A DNA stretch of 64,000 nt from Siminovitchia fordii DSM 16014 = CIP 108821 (GCF_000374565.1 NZ_KB894693.1:88281-152280); one strand, 5' to 3'. Shown: positions 46,953-56,046, counted from the stretch's first letter. The notes: generated from the letters alone by a model not told the origin. Translations and numbers: made by a program.

Positions 46953-48299
46953 TTAGCTTGACACCTTCATAATGGACGGGATTCTTTTCAAGAGACGCTT
47001 GATTGACTTATTTGATTCATGTAAAACAAGGTCTTTATCGACTGTTTTAACAGTCCCGCTTTCCATTACGATCCTTCCATTAATAATCGTAGCATCCACA
47101 TCCGCCCTTGTGGCAGAGTAGACGATTCTGGAAATCGGATCAACCTCAGCAGATGGGAACGTATGGAATTTGTTCAGGTCGAGAATAGCGATATCCGCTT
47201 TTTTTCCGATCTCAATGCTTCCTATTTGATCTTCAAGTCCAACAGCTTTTGCACCGCCAATAGTTGCCATTCTGAATATCGTCTTTGCGTCCATGATCGT
47301 TGGTCCATGAATCGGCTTTTGAATGAGTGATGCCATTCTCATTTCATTAAACATATCAAGATTATTATTGCAAGGTGCACCATCTGCTCCAAGACTAACA
47401 TGAGCTTGAAGGTCGAGCATATCGGGTACATCTGCAATTCCCGAAGCGAGCTTCATGTTGGAATTCGGGCAATGGCTCATTTTAATACCGCGTTCTTTGA
47501 TGATCCGTTTTTCTTCATCATCCAGCCATACACAATGCGCCAAAATCAGATTCTCATTTGCAAGGCCGATATGATCAAGATAAACGATATTCCTCATCCC
47601 TCTTTGCTGTTCAACAATTTCGATTTCCTTTCTATTTTCCGATGCATGAGTATGGACTTTGACATTATAGTGATTGGACAGATCCCGTACTTCTATCAAC
47701 AGTTCTTCTGTACAGGAAACAACAAATCTTGGGCAAAAAGCATATTGGATGCGTCCGTTATCATATTGATTCCATTTTTCCAAGAGGTCAACACTTTGCT
47801 GGATGGACTTCGCCGTATCCTCCAGCAAAAGGTCAGGGACATCGTCCCCCATATCCATCATCACTTTCCCAGCAAGGCAGCGGATACCACTTTCAGCCAT
47901 TGCCTGGAAGGCGGAATCTGTATGGTTAACGGTTTCCATATCTACGATGGTCGTTGTACCGCTTTGAATCAATTCCCCTACACCAAGCATGGCTGAATAA
48001 TAGCTTGATTCTTCGTCATGTGAAGCTTCCAGCGGCCAAATTCTTTTTTGCAGCCAATCCATCAACTCCAAATCATCGGCCTGACCTCGGAACAATGTTT
48101 GGCAAAGGTGGATATGCGTCTGGATAAAGCCTGGGATAACTGTCTTACTCGTAGCATCAATCACCCGATCAGCCTGATCCCCGAGATCTTTCCCTATTTT
48201 TTTTATTTTATCATCCACAATAAACAAATCCCCTTGGATAATCTCCTCCTGGGCGTTCATCGTGATGATCTGCGCATTTTTAATCAGAATGCTGGGCAT
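46953..48299 (-). CDS. SsnA/guanine-deaminase-like aminohydrolase
   Basis: A 448-residue metal-dependent amidohydrolase of the ATZ/TRZ/SsnA group: TVIPGFIQTHIHLCQTLFRG (residues about 53-72) with the HxH metal site, THASEN, AHCVWLD and LGADGAPCNNNLDM with the catalytic Asp. Family members deaminate guanine, 8-oxoguanine, thioadenosines or similar rings. SsnA-like genes are also part of uric acid/purine clusters of anaerobes. In this operon, candidates are guanine deaminase or an aminoimidazole deaminase. It is the last gene of the BMC operon. Confidence 0.8.
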   Translation of the reverse strand: MPSILIKNAQIITMNAQEEIIQGDLFIVDDKIKKIGKDLGDQADRVIDATSKTVIPGFIQTHIHLCQTLFRGQADDLELMDWLQKRIWPLEASHDEESSYYSAMLGVGELIQSGTTTIVDMETVNHTDSAFQAMAESGIRCLAGKVMMDMGDDVPDLLLEDTAKSIQQSVDLLEKWNQYDNGRIQYAFCPRFVVSCTEELLIEVRDLSNHYNVKVHTHASENRKEIEIVEQQRGMRNIVYLDHIGLANENLILAHCVWLDDEEKRIIKERGIKMSHCPNSNMKLASGIADVPDMLDLQAHVSLGADGAPCNNNLDMFNEMRMASLIQKPIHGPTIMDAKTIFRMATIGGAKAVGLEDQIGSIEIGKKADIAILDLNKFHTFPSAEVDPISRIVYSATRADVDATIINGRIVMESGTVKTVDKDLVLHESNKSIKRLLKRIPSIMKVSS

Positions 48300-48318
48300 A
48301 CCGCTTACCTCTCTCTTT

Positions 48319-49467
48319 TTATAGATTAATTGACGCTTTGCTTTTATCTTTAGAGAATCTCACCGCTAACTCCTTATAAAAATCGATGGACCTTAAGTAA
48401 GCTTGGATATCAACGTTTTCATTGGGCTGGTGGGCAAGACTTTCATCACCGGGTCCGTAAATCAACGTTGGAATCCTGCTCTCGGGATTTAATACAGCGG
48501 CATCCGTATAATAAGAAACACCATATAACGAATCTTGCTTTTTCAGTTCTAATGCCAAACTGATCAGTTTGCTGGATTTATCAGTTAGGATAGCCGGCCG
48601 ATCCAATTGCATGTTGACAGAATAATCCGGGGAGCCTTCTGTAGAAAATAATTCGTTCAAACTATTTTTGATTTCCATGAGTAATCGTTCGTGGGATTGA
48701 GGAGGAACCGATCTGATATCCACAGAGATGCTGCACCGGTCCGGAATGACATTCGTTTGGACTCCCCCATTTATTTTGGTTATAGCGAGACTGCTTTCAC
48801 CCAGTGGTTCAGCGGAATTCTTCCACTTTTCCTTTAATGAACTCAATACATCTATAACCTTGTTCATCCATTCAACCGCATTGATTCCCTTATCCGGCAT
48901 GGAACCGTGCGCTGTTTTACCAAGTGTGACAATCTCAATCCACAAGGCACCTTTATGCCCAACGACGACTTTCTCTTTGGTCGGCTCACCAATCACCAAA
49001 GCTTCGACATTTTCCATCGTCTGATCTGCTAGGTATTTCCTTGCACCGCAGCTATCGACTTCTTCTCCCGCGGTAGCCAAGAATACAACTTCCTTTGGAA
49101 GCCTTTTGCCTTCTTTGATTAATGACTCAACAGCCAAAAACATTGCCGCAAGACCGCTTTTCATATCAGAAGCTCCGCGGCCGTACATCTTGTCTCCGAC
49201 AACCTTACCGGAGAACGGAGAGTACTTCCATTGCTGTTCACCTGGAAGTACTGTATCCATATGGCCGCAAAAGACCAGCTTCCCGTCTGTTTCTCCTTCT
49301 AAGCGGATTTCAAAATTGCTCCTGCCGGGTTCAACTTGGGTAATTTGATAGGGAATGCCGGCTGATTTACATCTTTCAGCCAGCATTTTTGATACTTTAT
49401 CTTCATTACCAGGAGGGTTGGAGCTGTCAATTTGAATCATTTCCTGTAAGAAACGGACAGCATCCAT
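48319..49467 (-). CDS. M20-family ArgE/DapE/YgeY-like hydrolase
   Basis: A 382-residue di-zinc M20 hydrolase with VFCGHMDTVLPG, YGRGASDMKSGLAAMF, TAGEEVDSCGA and a late ESRIPTLIYGPGDESLAHQPNE. ArgE, DapE and YgeY act on N-acyl or similar amides. YgeY-type proteins accompany SsnA and HydA in anaerobic purine clusters. Its start overlaps the DUF1989 stop (TAGATGG), so translation is coupled. Substrate is not known. Confidence 0.8.
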   Translation of the reverse strand: MDAVRFLQEMIQIDSSNPPGNEDKVSKMLAERCKSAGIPYQITQVEPGRSNFEIRLEGETDGKLVFCGHMDTVLPGEQQWKYSPFSGKVVGDKMYGRGASDMKSGLAAMFLAVESLIKEGKRLPKEVVFLATAGEEVDSCGARKYLADQTMENVEALVIGEPTKEKVVVGHKGALWIEIVTLGKTAHGSMPDKGINAVEWMNKVIDVLSSLKEKWKNSAEPLGESSLAITKINGGVQTNVIPDRCSISVDIRSVPPQSHERLLMEIKNSLNELFSTEGSPDYSVNMQLDRPAILTDKSSKLISLALELKKQDSLYGVSYYTDAAVLNPESRIPTLIYGPGDESLAHQPNENVDIQAYLRSIDFYKELAVRFSKDKSKASINL

Positions 49468-50091
49468 CTAAATCTTCTCCACAATTTGCATTTTAAGAGA
49501 GGTCACTTTAAAACCGTTCACTGGGGCCATATCCTGTGAGCACGTTGAGCAGGCAATGACCACTTCTTCCAATGCTTTCAACCTGACGTAATCTCCAGGC
49601 TTTGACAACGGTTCTTGAATCTTATAATCCCCCTGGTCGTCCAATACATTATTCATGAAGAAGTTGATCGGATCCGGAACAGGCTCATTTCCCAACCCAA
49701 ATGACTCCAACGCTTTCTTCAAATTGTCATGACAATTGGGGTGATCTTCCATGTCAAAATCAATTTTATAGCGATAGTAGTCACATGCAGGGAAAAAGAA
49801 ATCATGCTTTCCGACTGTATCTTCGACAAAAGTCATCAATGGGCGGCGCCTGTTGCTGTATAAGGCATCTCCCGGCTTCAAGCGGATGCTGCTGAGGGAA
49901 GCCCTCATATGAACAGGCGAAACAAACTCTTTTGGATCATTTCTATTGAAACAAACAAAATCACCGACTTGTTTTCCGTCCATATCAATAATGATCAGTT
50001 CTTCACCTGGTTTTAGCAATGCGCTCCTTCCCTCATACGGGGGTATGATAATCTCTTCCCTGATTCGCTCCCGTGCTGAATTCACCATCAT
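49468..50091 (-). CDS. DUF1989 (urea carboxylase-associated type) protein
   Basis: A 207-residue DUF1989 protein, recognised by GEELIIIDMDGKQVGDFVCF (residues about 29-48), HDFFFPACDYYRY and the late VIACSTCSQDMAPVNG with a likely metal-binding Cys pair. The family occurs beside urea carboxylase, allophanate hydrolase and other nitrogen catabolic genes; no reaction is established to my knowledge. Being inside the BMC operon, it may act on a breakdown product. Confidence 0.8.
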   Translation of the reverse strand: MMVNSARERIREEIIIPPYEGRSALLKPGEELIIIDMDGKQVGDFVCFNRNDPKEFVSPVHMRASLSSIRLKPGDALYSNRRRPLMTFVEDTVGKHDFFFPACDYYRYKIDFDMEDHPNCHDNLKKALESFGLGNEPVPDPINFFMNNVLDDQGDYKIQEPLSKPGDYVRLKALEEVVIACSTCSQDMAPVNGFKVTSLKMQIVEKI

Positions 50092-50115
50092 TCCACACCT
50101 CTTTTTCGCATTCAG

Positions 50116-50799
50116 TTAATCAATAAATAAAGCAACGGCTCTGATTGGCGAGCCAGACCCCTTCCTGATTTTCAACGGCAAACCAAAGTAAAGGAAACGC
50201 ATTCCGGCAACCTGATCCAGGTTGATCAGGTTTTCGGTATTGGATATTCCGTATTCTCTGCAGACTAAATGGCCTGAGTACCGGTCATCTTTGGGATTAT
50301 CCACTGAAGGGGAGTCGATTCCAATATTGACCACGCCTTTTTCAGCAAGCCATTTTGCCCCTTCGTAATTTAGACCTGTGTAACGCGTCAGCCACTCATC
50401 CGTTCCAAACTTTCGGTTATAATGGCCGGTGTATAGAAGGACGATATCCCCTTTTTCCAAGACCTGCTGCGATTTTTGTAAAGCCAACTCCAAATCCCTA
50501 GGTGTGATGTAGTCATCCGGAGAAACGTGGGAAACATCCAAACAAACAGCAGGACCATAATAATACTCAAGCGGCATATCATTGATATATTTACCATTTG
50601 GATCGAATTCGTAAGTCGCGTCGGTATGTGTACCGCCGTGTTCGTTTATCAGGATATTGTTTGTAGCGAATTCGAATCCGATTTTTTTCAAACTTTCTTC
50701 ATGGGAAATGTTCTGCCAAATATGTGTAGGCTGATGCAGGGGAAACACCGGCATGCCTTGATAGATTTCCTGTGAAAGATCAACCAGTCTGATACCCAT
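50116..50799 (-). CDS. Cyclase-family metal hydrolase (kynurenine formamidase-like)
   Basis: A 227-residue member of the cyclase/kynurenine formamidase family with the metal motif HGGTHTDATYEF (usual form HxGTHxDxPxH, here with Tyr-Glu instead of Pro-x-His), GLNYEGAKWLAEKGVVNIGID and a C-terminal KIRKGSGSPIRAVALF. Relatives open lactam or formamide bonds (isatin hydrolase, arylformamidase). In the purine hypothesis it is a candidate imidazolone ring opener. Confidence 0.8.
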   Translation of the reverse strand: MGIRLVDLSQEIYQGMPVFPLHQPTHIWQNISHEESLKKIGFEFATNNILINEHGGTHTDATYEFDPNGKYINDMPLEYYYGPAVCLDVSHVSPDDYITPRDLELALQKSQQVLEKGDIVLLYTGHYNRKFGTDEWLTRYTGLNYEGAKWLAEKGVVNIGIDSPSVDNPKDDRYSGHLVCREYGISNTENLINLDQVAGMRFLYFGLPLKIRKGSGSPIRAVALFID

Positions 50800-50815
50800 T
50801 TAAACTGTCTCCCTC

Positions 50816-52627
50816 CTATTCCACAACCGGGGAAAGTACTTCGAATTTATCTACATCAATTAATCCCATATCTGTAATCTTCCATTCAGGGCTTGTGACA
50901 AGCGACCAGAAGGATAAGTGCATAAATGGTACAGGTATACCGCAGCCAAGCTCGGACTCTGCCAATCTCGTCAGTTCAGCGATTTTTTCACTTACTTCCT
51001 GTCCGCTCAGTTCATCCGTAATCAGACCTCCGACCCTCAATGGGAGATCACCGACGACCTTGCCGTCTTTAATCATGGCAATTCCGCCATCCATTGAAAT
51101 GACCCGGTTTACAGCTGTTACCATGTCTTCATAGTTGGTACCTGTAACAATAATGTTATGTGTATCATGCGCTACACTTTCCGCAATAGCCCCGCTTTGC
51201 AGTTTAAAGCCATTCAAAAATGCCTTTCCGATATTCCCTGTCCTACCATGTCTCTCAACCACTATAAGTGGAAGGACATCCTGTTGAAGGCACGGCTGGA
51301 CTACACCGCCGGAAACATTTAAATTAAATTCCTGCGCACCTGTAAGGTTCTGGAACGGAATGGCTACAATTGATCTAACACGAGCACGGCTTCCATTTGC
51401 GGTAATGTGAAGATCTTCCGCTTTGACAGGTCCTCTTTTAACTGACTTTTTGACGCTCTCCGGATAAGTGTAGGAGCCGAGGTCAATTGTCAATTGTCCC
51501 CTTTCCGCGGCAAGGCTTCCATTCAGGTATACCTGATCGATGGCCATTTCATTCAAATTGCTGATAACTGCAATATTGGCTCGCTTGCCTGGTGCAAGAA
51601 TCCCGACATCCTTGAATCCAAAGTGTGTTGCCGGATTGATGGTCCCCATTTGAATCGCTTCTACCGGGTCAACCCCTTGAGCGATCGTCCGTCTAATAAT
51701 GTCATTCATATGTCCGTCTTTTAATAGATCTTCCGGCACCATGTCGTCTGATACGAGGATGGCACGCCTAGAGTCCATGCCTTCTTCGGTAATCGCACGG
51801 ATGCATTCCGCCATATTTCTTTGGGAAGATCCTTCCCTCATAAACACACTCACTCCGTAGCGAAGCTTTTCCATCATTTCTTCTTTGGTAGTAGTCTCAT
51901 GACACGATACATGTCCGCCACCACTGATGATATGCGCAGCTAGTTCTTTTCCGAATAAAGCTGGAGCATTCCCTTCAACGGTTTTCCCTATGCTTTCCGC
52001 ATAGGAAACTGCTGCAACAAGATCATCAATCAGTTCGGGGGCATTTTCATAAACTGGACCTATATTACTAAAGCTTTGAATTTCCCCGATTCCCTGAACA
52101 TAAGGGTCGTTCAAAAGTTCCTCCATATGGGATGAATTCACATCAAAGCCTGCCGTTTCAAGCCCAGGAGCATCTGGTACTGCACAAGGTACAGTAAAAT
52201 AAATTTGATTCGGCAAAGTCTTGGCTTCCTTTATCATTTCCTGCATTCCGTGAACTCCCAAAACATTTCCGATCTCATGCGGATCAGCTACGATTGTAGT
52301 TGTACCTGTAGGGATCGATAGTCTTGAAAACTCGGTGCAAGTCAACATCGCGCTCTCAAAGTGCATATGTGAGTCGATAAAACCGGGCGATACAAATTTG
52401 CCTTTGACGTTTTCAACTTTTGTCTTGCTGCCGATCAGGCCGCTCGCATCTCCTACCATTAGTATGTATTCGCCTTTAATCGCCACATCCGCTTCATAAA
52501 TTTCCCTTGTCACCGTATTGATGACATATCCATCCTTCAGTACGATATCAGCATACTGATTGGAGTCTAGTAGGACGTCGATTAACTTTCGGTACTGAAC
52601 GGCCTTCTTTATATTCTCAGCCTGCAT
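50816..52627 (-). CDS. adeC: Adenine deaminase
   Basis: A 603-residue amidohydrolase of the Ade/AdeC type: SPGFIDSHMHFESAMLT metal site, VADPHEIGNVLG, SGGGHVSCHETT and a C-terminal domain with HDTHNIIVTG. It converts adenine to hypoxanthine and ammonia. It lies 27 bp after the BMC pentamer gene in the same operon, which ties the compartment to purines. Confidence 0.9.
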   Translation of the reverse strand: MQAENIKKAVQYRKLIDVLLDSNQYADIVLKDGYVINTVTREIYEADVAIKGEYILMVGDASGLIGSKTKVENVKGKFVSPGFIDSHMHFESAMLTCTEFSRLSIPTGTTTIVADPHEIGNVLGVHGMQEMIKEAKTLPNQIYFTVPCAVPDAPGLETAGFDVNSSHMEELLNDPYVQGIGEIQSFSNIGPVYENAPELIDDLVAAVSYAESIGKTVEGNAPALFGKELAAHIISGGGHVSCHETTTKEEMMEKLRYGVSVFMREGSSQRNMAECIRAITEEGMDSRRAILVSDDMVPEDLLKDGHMNDIIRRTIAQGVDPVEAIQMGTINPATHFGFKDVGILAPGKRANIAVISNLNEMAIDQVYLNGSLAAERGQLTIDLGSYTYPESVKKSVKRGPVKAEDLHITANGSRARVRSIVAIPFQNLTGAQEFNLNVSGGVVQPCLQQDVLPLIVVERHGRTGNIGKAFLNGFKLQSGAIAESVAHDTHNIIVTGTNYEDMVTAVNRVISMDGGIAMIKDGKVVGDLPLRVGGLITDELSGQEVSEKIAELTRLAESELGCGIPVPFMHLSFWSLVTSPEWKITDMGLIDVDKFEVLSPVVE

Positions 52628-52654
52628 ATCTCACTCGCCACCCTTTCTCCTCTC

Positions 52655-52918
52655 TCATTCCAAACTGTCTATTATTCCTACTATCGCTGCATCTACAGGG
52701 GCATCCTTGTTTTGCATAGCTCTTGAGGCCATGCTACCCTTGACAAAGATGACCTTTTCGCCAATTCCTGCACCGACCGTATCAACGGTAATAACGGGCT
52801 GAGAATCCAGGGGGACACCGTCCAGGCCGATTGGCTGGGTAACCAGTAATTTTGTTCCTACTAATCTTTCATCTTTCCTGGTTGCCGTTACTCTTCCAAC
52901 TACGATTCCCATTTCCAT
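52655..52918 (-). CDS. BMC pentameric vertex protein (EutN/CcmL family)
   Basis: An 87-residue EutN/CcmL protein (GIVVGRVTATRKDERLVGTK, residues 4-23; VDTVGAGIGEKVIFVKGS; VDAAIVGIID). Such pentamers close the vertices of microcompartment shells, so a closed shell can be built from this operon. The start follows GGGGGAAATCT. Confidence 0.93.
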   Translation of the reverse strand: MEMGIVVGRVTATRKDERLVGTKLLVTQPIGLDGVPLDSQPVITVDTVGAGIGEKVIFVKGSMASRAMQNKDAPVDAAIVGIIDSLE

Positions 52919-52995
52919 AGATTTCCCCCGCCCTTTTCTCGTTAAATAAGAAAGTATAAAGTTACACTAAGTTTTCTATTAAAATAATATGCGCT

Positions 52996-53140
52996 ATGTC
53001 TAGCTTCGACGGACAGGAAGTCCTAGTGCCACCGACGCACAGGAAGTGCTAGTGCAAGCGAAGCGACAGGACGTCGCGCCCTAGCCTGCCGACGCAACAA
53101 GATGTGGCGTTCTGAGGCGACTAGGCGCCATCGGCTCGAG
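52996..53140 (+). repeat. GC-rich hairpin repeat inside the BMC operon
   Basis: Four successive units carry short palindromes with changing arms and a similar loop: GGAC-AGGAA-GTCC, GCAC-AGGAA-GTGC, GCGAC-AGGAC-GTCGC and the imperfect GCAAC-AAGAT-GTGGC. Arms covary, so RNA or DNA hairpin structure seems to be preserved. It starts TCTAGCTTCG and ends near GGCTCGAG. It fills the 223-bp gap between the 279-residue BMC protein gene and the pentamer gene. A partial relative is at 3285-3377. Confidence 0.75.
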
Positions 53141-53141
53141 A

Positions 53142-53981
53142 TCACAAGTCAAATTGCTGTGGTGGCTGAGGAACTGCCTTATCAAAATTCGCCTTGTGCT
53201 TGTCGCCGATAATCGGGCTCCTTGCGCTTTTAGTACAGATTTCGATTTGATATTCTTGCGCAACGTCCCGCGCCAACGGCGTTATGATCATTCCTTGTCC
53301 AACCTCAATAAGCCGGTTACCCGCATCGGCATGCCTTTTTATCGACTCTGCCGTAACTATCTGTTTCTCTTTTTGCAAAACGGCCGGCTTGAAATATGAT
53401 TGAAGCTGTGCGTCGTCTTTTAACAATTGAATTCCAAACCCCCCCAGCTTCTGAAGCTGTTTTTTCATCTCATGTTTTAAAAAAGGGGTTCCATTGTTCA
53501 ATCCTGCCGCTTCCCAAATCGAATGGTAAGGATCTGCCCCCGCAGCATATGCGCTGACTTTCCTCCCGCTCATCAATGCCCATAATAGAAGTCTGATAGG
53601 TCTATGTTTATCATTGAAGCGCAATAAATCTGAAACTGCGGAAAAAGGCAATACCGGAATAAAAAAATGGTCCACTTTTTCTTTCAGATATTCCGCATCC
53701 TCCAATGAAATCCAATCATCAACTCCGGCCATACAGGCAAGTTCTGTCATACTCAAATGATCCAGAACTGACTGATCGGGACATATCCGGATTCTAATAT
53801 GCTTGCCATACCACCCATTTAATTCTTTCAATCTTTGTAATCCTTCTTCCATCCCATTCATATGATAGAAAAGGAGAGCAAGCACTGTTCTGGGGCGTGC
53901 ATTTTCAATGCTGCTCTTATTCCTATAAAACAGCTCCCGCAAAATTGACTCTGCCAGAGCACTATTACGGTTGAGATTCAC
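53142..53981 (-). CDS. BMC-associated protein, flavoprotein-like, function unknown
   Basis: A 279-residue protein between shell genes. The section LLLWALMSGRKVSAYAAGADPYH (about residues 131-153) and the C-terminal MIITPLARDVAQEYQIEI resemble segments I associate with flavoprotein-like accessory proteins in ethanolamine and glycyl-radical BMC loci, but I cannot name the family. The N-terminus (SALAESILRELFYR) could form an amphipathic helix of the encapsulation-peptide type. GTG start with AAAGGTGA upstream, two bases after the BMC-H stop. Confidence 0.6.
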   Translation of the reverse strand: MNLNRNSALAESILRELFYRNKSSIENARPRTVLALLFYHMNGMEEGLQRLKELNGWYGKHIRIRICPDQSVLDHLSMTELACMAGVDDWISLEDAEYLKEKVDHFFIPVLPFSAVSDLLRFNDKHRPIRLLLWALMSGRKVSAYAAGADPYHSIWEAAGLNNGTPFLKHEMKKQLQKLGGFGIQLLKDDAQLQSYFKPAVLQKEKQIVTAESIKRHADAGNRLIEVGQGMIITPLARDVAQEYQIEICTKSARSPIIGDKHKANFDKAVPQPPQQFDL

Positions 53982-53983
53982 TC

Positions 53984-54265
53984 TTATTCACCTTTTGTCA
54001 AAAGGGCACGCTCGACCTCGCTGTGCGGTCTAGGAATGACATGGACGCTTATCAGTTCCCCTACACGGCTTGCTGCATCAGCACCCGCATCAGTCGCGGC
54101 TTTTACTGCACCCACATCTCCGCGTACCATGACTGTTACAAGACCAAAACCCACTTTTTCATATCCGCAAATTTCCACGTTTGCGGCCTTTACCATCGCA
54201 TCTGCAGCTTCAACCGCTCCTACTAGTCCTTTTGTCTCAACCAATCCTAAAGCTTCTCCACCCAT
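53984..54265 (-). CDS. BMC-H shell protein
   Basis: A 93-residue hexameric shell protein with the classic [21 protein letters not shown] start (first 21 residues after the initial MGG) and [13 protein letters not shown]. The pore segment reads EKVGFGLV where KIGSG is common, so the pore may be lined by Phe. The C-terminal [10 protein letters not shown] is typical. AAGGAGGG before the start. Confidence 0.93.
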   Translation of the reverse strand: MGGEALGLVETKGLVGAVEAADAMVKAANVEICGYEKVGFGLVTVMVRGDVGAVKAATDAGADAASRVGELISVHVIPRPHSEVERALLTKGE

Positions 54266-54296
54266 ATTAAGACCCTCCTTGTAAGTTTCAGATTAT

Positions 54297-54791
54297 TTAA
54301 GCTTTCTTCTCTCCGTCTCCGTTTTCGGTGACATTTTTCGCTTCCGTATTTTCAGTAGCTGTATCTTTTGTTTTAGACTGCCCCTTGCTTGATTTTGGGG
54401 ATCCTGCCGATTTACTTGTTTTCTTTTTGGGATTTATACTCTCTGTTCCTGGTTTTGATGCCGTTGGAGATATATTTTGTGATTTCTTTTCCGCAGATTC
54501 TTTAATAAGGAATTTGCTCAACAGCTTTTGGCTAACCTCTGAGTGAGCCCTTGGAATCACATCTGTTGAAATGATTTCTCCGATCAGCTCCCCCTGCTTC
54601 CTTCCTGCTTCCACTGCTGAAGTAACGGCTGCAACATCACCGGAAAGATGTATGGTTACCCCGACGTATCCACTGACTCCAATTACCTTTTCCATTCCGA
54701 TGATTTCCACATCTGCCGCCTTCACCGCAGCATCTGCCGCCGAAACTGCTGTTGTATAACCAACAGTCTCAATTAATCCCAGTGCAAACAA
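54297..54791 (-). CDS. BMC-H shell protein with long low-complexity tail
   Basis: A 164-residue protein. Residues 1-90 are a BMC domain (FALGLIETVGYTTAVSAADAA, STDVIPRAHSEVS) with an enlarged pore region (EKVIGVSGYVGV). Residues about 95-164 are rich in Ser, Lys, Thr and Glu and probably disordered. Start is TTG after GGAGG. Tailed BMC-H proteins such as PduK or EutK carry extra domains, but this tail has no Cys cluster or HTH that I can see. Confidence 0.85.
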   Translation of the reverse strand: MFALGLIETVGYTTAVSAADAAVKAADVEIIGMEKVIGVSGYVGVTIHLSGDVAAVTSAVEAGRKQGELIGEIISTDVIPRAHSEVSQKLLSKFLIKESAEKKSQNISPTASKPGTESINPKKKTSKSAGSPKSSKGQSKTKDTATENTEAKNVTENGDGEKKA

Positions 54792-54813
54792 TCACCCCAT
54801 CCTCCTTTCCGGA

Positions 54814-55767
54814 CTATATCGTTATCTTGTCTGCGCTTGTCAGCCTGCCCGATTCCTTTTTAAGCTCCGTGACAAGCTCGGAAATGACATGATAATTTCC
54901 TTTCAAAAGCAAATATTTTTCCTCTATTTCATAGTCTATGCCAGTATTCTTAAAGTTTTTCAGTAATGAATCCATCAACACAATGCTTGTGTAATACGGA
55001 ACCCCTTCAAGAATTGCGATTGCATCCACTGACAGACTGATATTAAGTTGTTTCGTCAGCCAAGGACTTGGGGAAATGGCTGTATATGCTTCGAAGTGCT
55101 TCAAAGAGCGCCTGTTAAGTTTTTGATAGACTTCATTCATGATTTTTTCAAGTCTGTCGACATCATCATCGTAAAATTCAGCAGTAAACGGTGCATCACC
55201 ACCTCTTTCCCATGATATGTAAAACTTGATGTCCTGATTGTCACGAATGATTTCATTGACTAGCAAAAGATAGCTGGGCAGACATTCCGGCATTCTCACC
55301 GTTCCTACCGCCGCCCTGTTTAACGGCCTGTGGAAGCTTCCCATCAGTTCCTGTGGAAGGTCCGGAAAAAACCAGACACAGCCCCCATTTCGGGTATGTC
55401 CAATAATTTTTGCGGATTTTGTCTGCCGGTGATCACCGTGTGCAGGCGTATTGCTTTTTCTTGATACTTTCCCCTGTGCCAGAGAAATCGATCTAAGTCT
55501 CGACATGGCCTCCTCGTTGAATTGTTTAGCAGATAATCCATTCGGGCGGCCTTGTGCTGCAGGCTTTTTATAGCCAGCAGGTGACGATCTTTGGTTTTCC
55601 AGTACCGAAAGCCGCTGCTCCTTTTTTAACCGCTGATAGTTCGGTCTTTTAATATCATTGAGAGATTTACTTGCAGACGGTTTACTCGTATTCTCTACTC
55701 TGTTGGAAATAATTGTTTTATTTCCCTTGAGGACTTCCTGTACTACCTGCTTCATCACATCCGACAA
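54814..55767 (-). CDS. Divergent tandem-BMC (BMC-T-like) protein with N-terminal targeting-like helix
   Basis: A 317-residue protein with no obvious annotation. Residues 1-16 (SDVMKQVVQEVLKG) form an amphipathic helix like BMC encapsulation peptides. Residues 17-125 are a basic, Ser-rich linker. Two segments match the BMC alternation: about 152-216 (AAVGTVRMPECLPSYLLLVN then FTAEFYDDDVDRLEKIMNEV) and about 247-305 (VDAIAILEGVPYYTSIVLMD then YLLLKGNYHVISELVTELKK). It may be a diverged shell trimer or a shell-cargo adaptor. TTG start with GGAGGTG upstream, in the middle of the shell genes. Confidence 0.6.
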   Translation of the reverse strand: MSDVMKQVVQEVLKGNKTIISNRVENTSKPSASKSLNDIKRPNYQRLKKEQRLSVLENQRSSPAGYKKPAAQGRPNGLSAKQFNEEAMSRLRSISLAQGKVSRKSNTPAHGDHRQTKSAKIIGHTRNGGCVWFFPDLPQELMGSFHRPLNRAAVGTVRMPECLPSYLLLVNEIIRDNQDIKFYISWERGGDAPFTAEFYDDDVDRLEKIMNEVYQKLNRRSLKHFEAYTAISPSPWLTKQLNISLSVDAIAILEGVPYYTSIVLMDSLLKNFKNTGIDYEIEEKYLLLKGNYHVISELVTELKKESGRLTSADKITI

Positions 55768-55782
55768 CTTTTACACCTCCCA

Positions 55783-56046
55783 TTAAAGAATTTTTTTCAG
55801 CTCAGCATGCGGCCGTGGAATGACATTTGATGAAATCAGCTCTCCGCCGGCAACTTCAGGAGCAAGTCTTCCAATTTCCACGGCAGATTTTACATCCGCA
55901 ACATCTCCTTCTACGATGACAGTCACCAGGCCTGAGCCGACCCTTTTCATGTCAACCAAAGAAATATTCGCTGCTTTTGCCATCGAATCCAAAGCCTCTA
56001 TCGCTGCCGTCAGCCCTCTTGTTTCCACTAATCCTATTGCACTCAT
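55783..56046 (-). CDS. BMC-H shell protein
   Basis: An 87-residue hexameric shell protein: SAIGLVETRGLTAAIEALDSM, pore segment KRVGSGLV, VEGDVADVKSAVE and VIPRPHAELKK. It has the more usual small-residue pore. It lies between UbiD and the tandem-BMC protein. Confidence 0.93.
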   Translation of the reverse strand: MSAIGLVETRGLTAAIEALDSMAKAANISLVDMKRVGSGLVTVIVEGDVADVKSAVEIGRLAPEVAGGELISSNVIPRPHAELKKIL

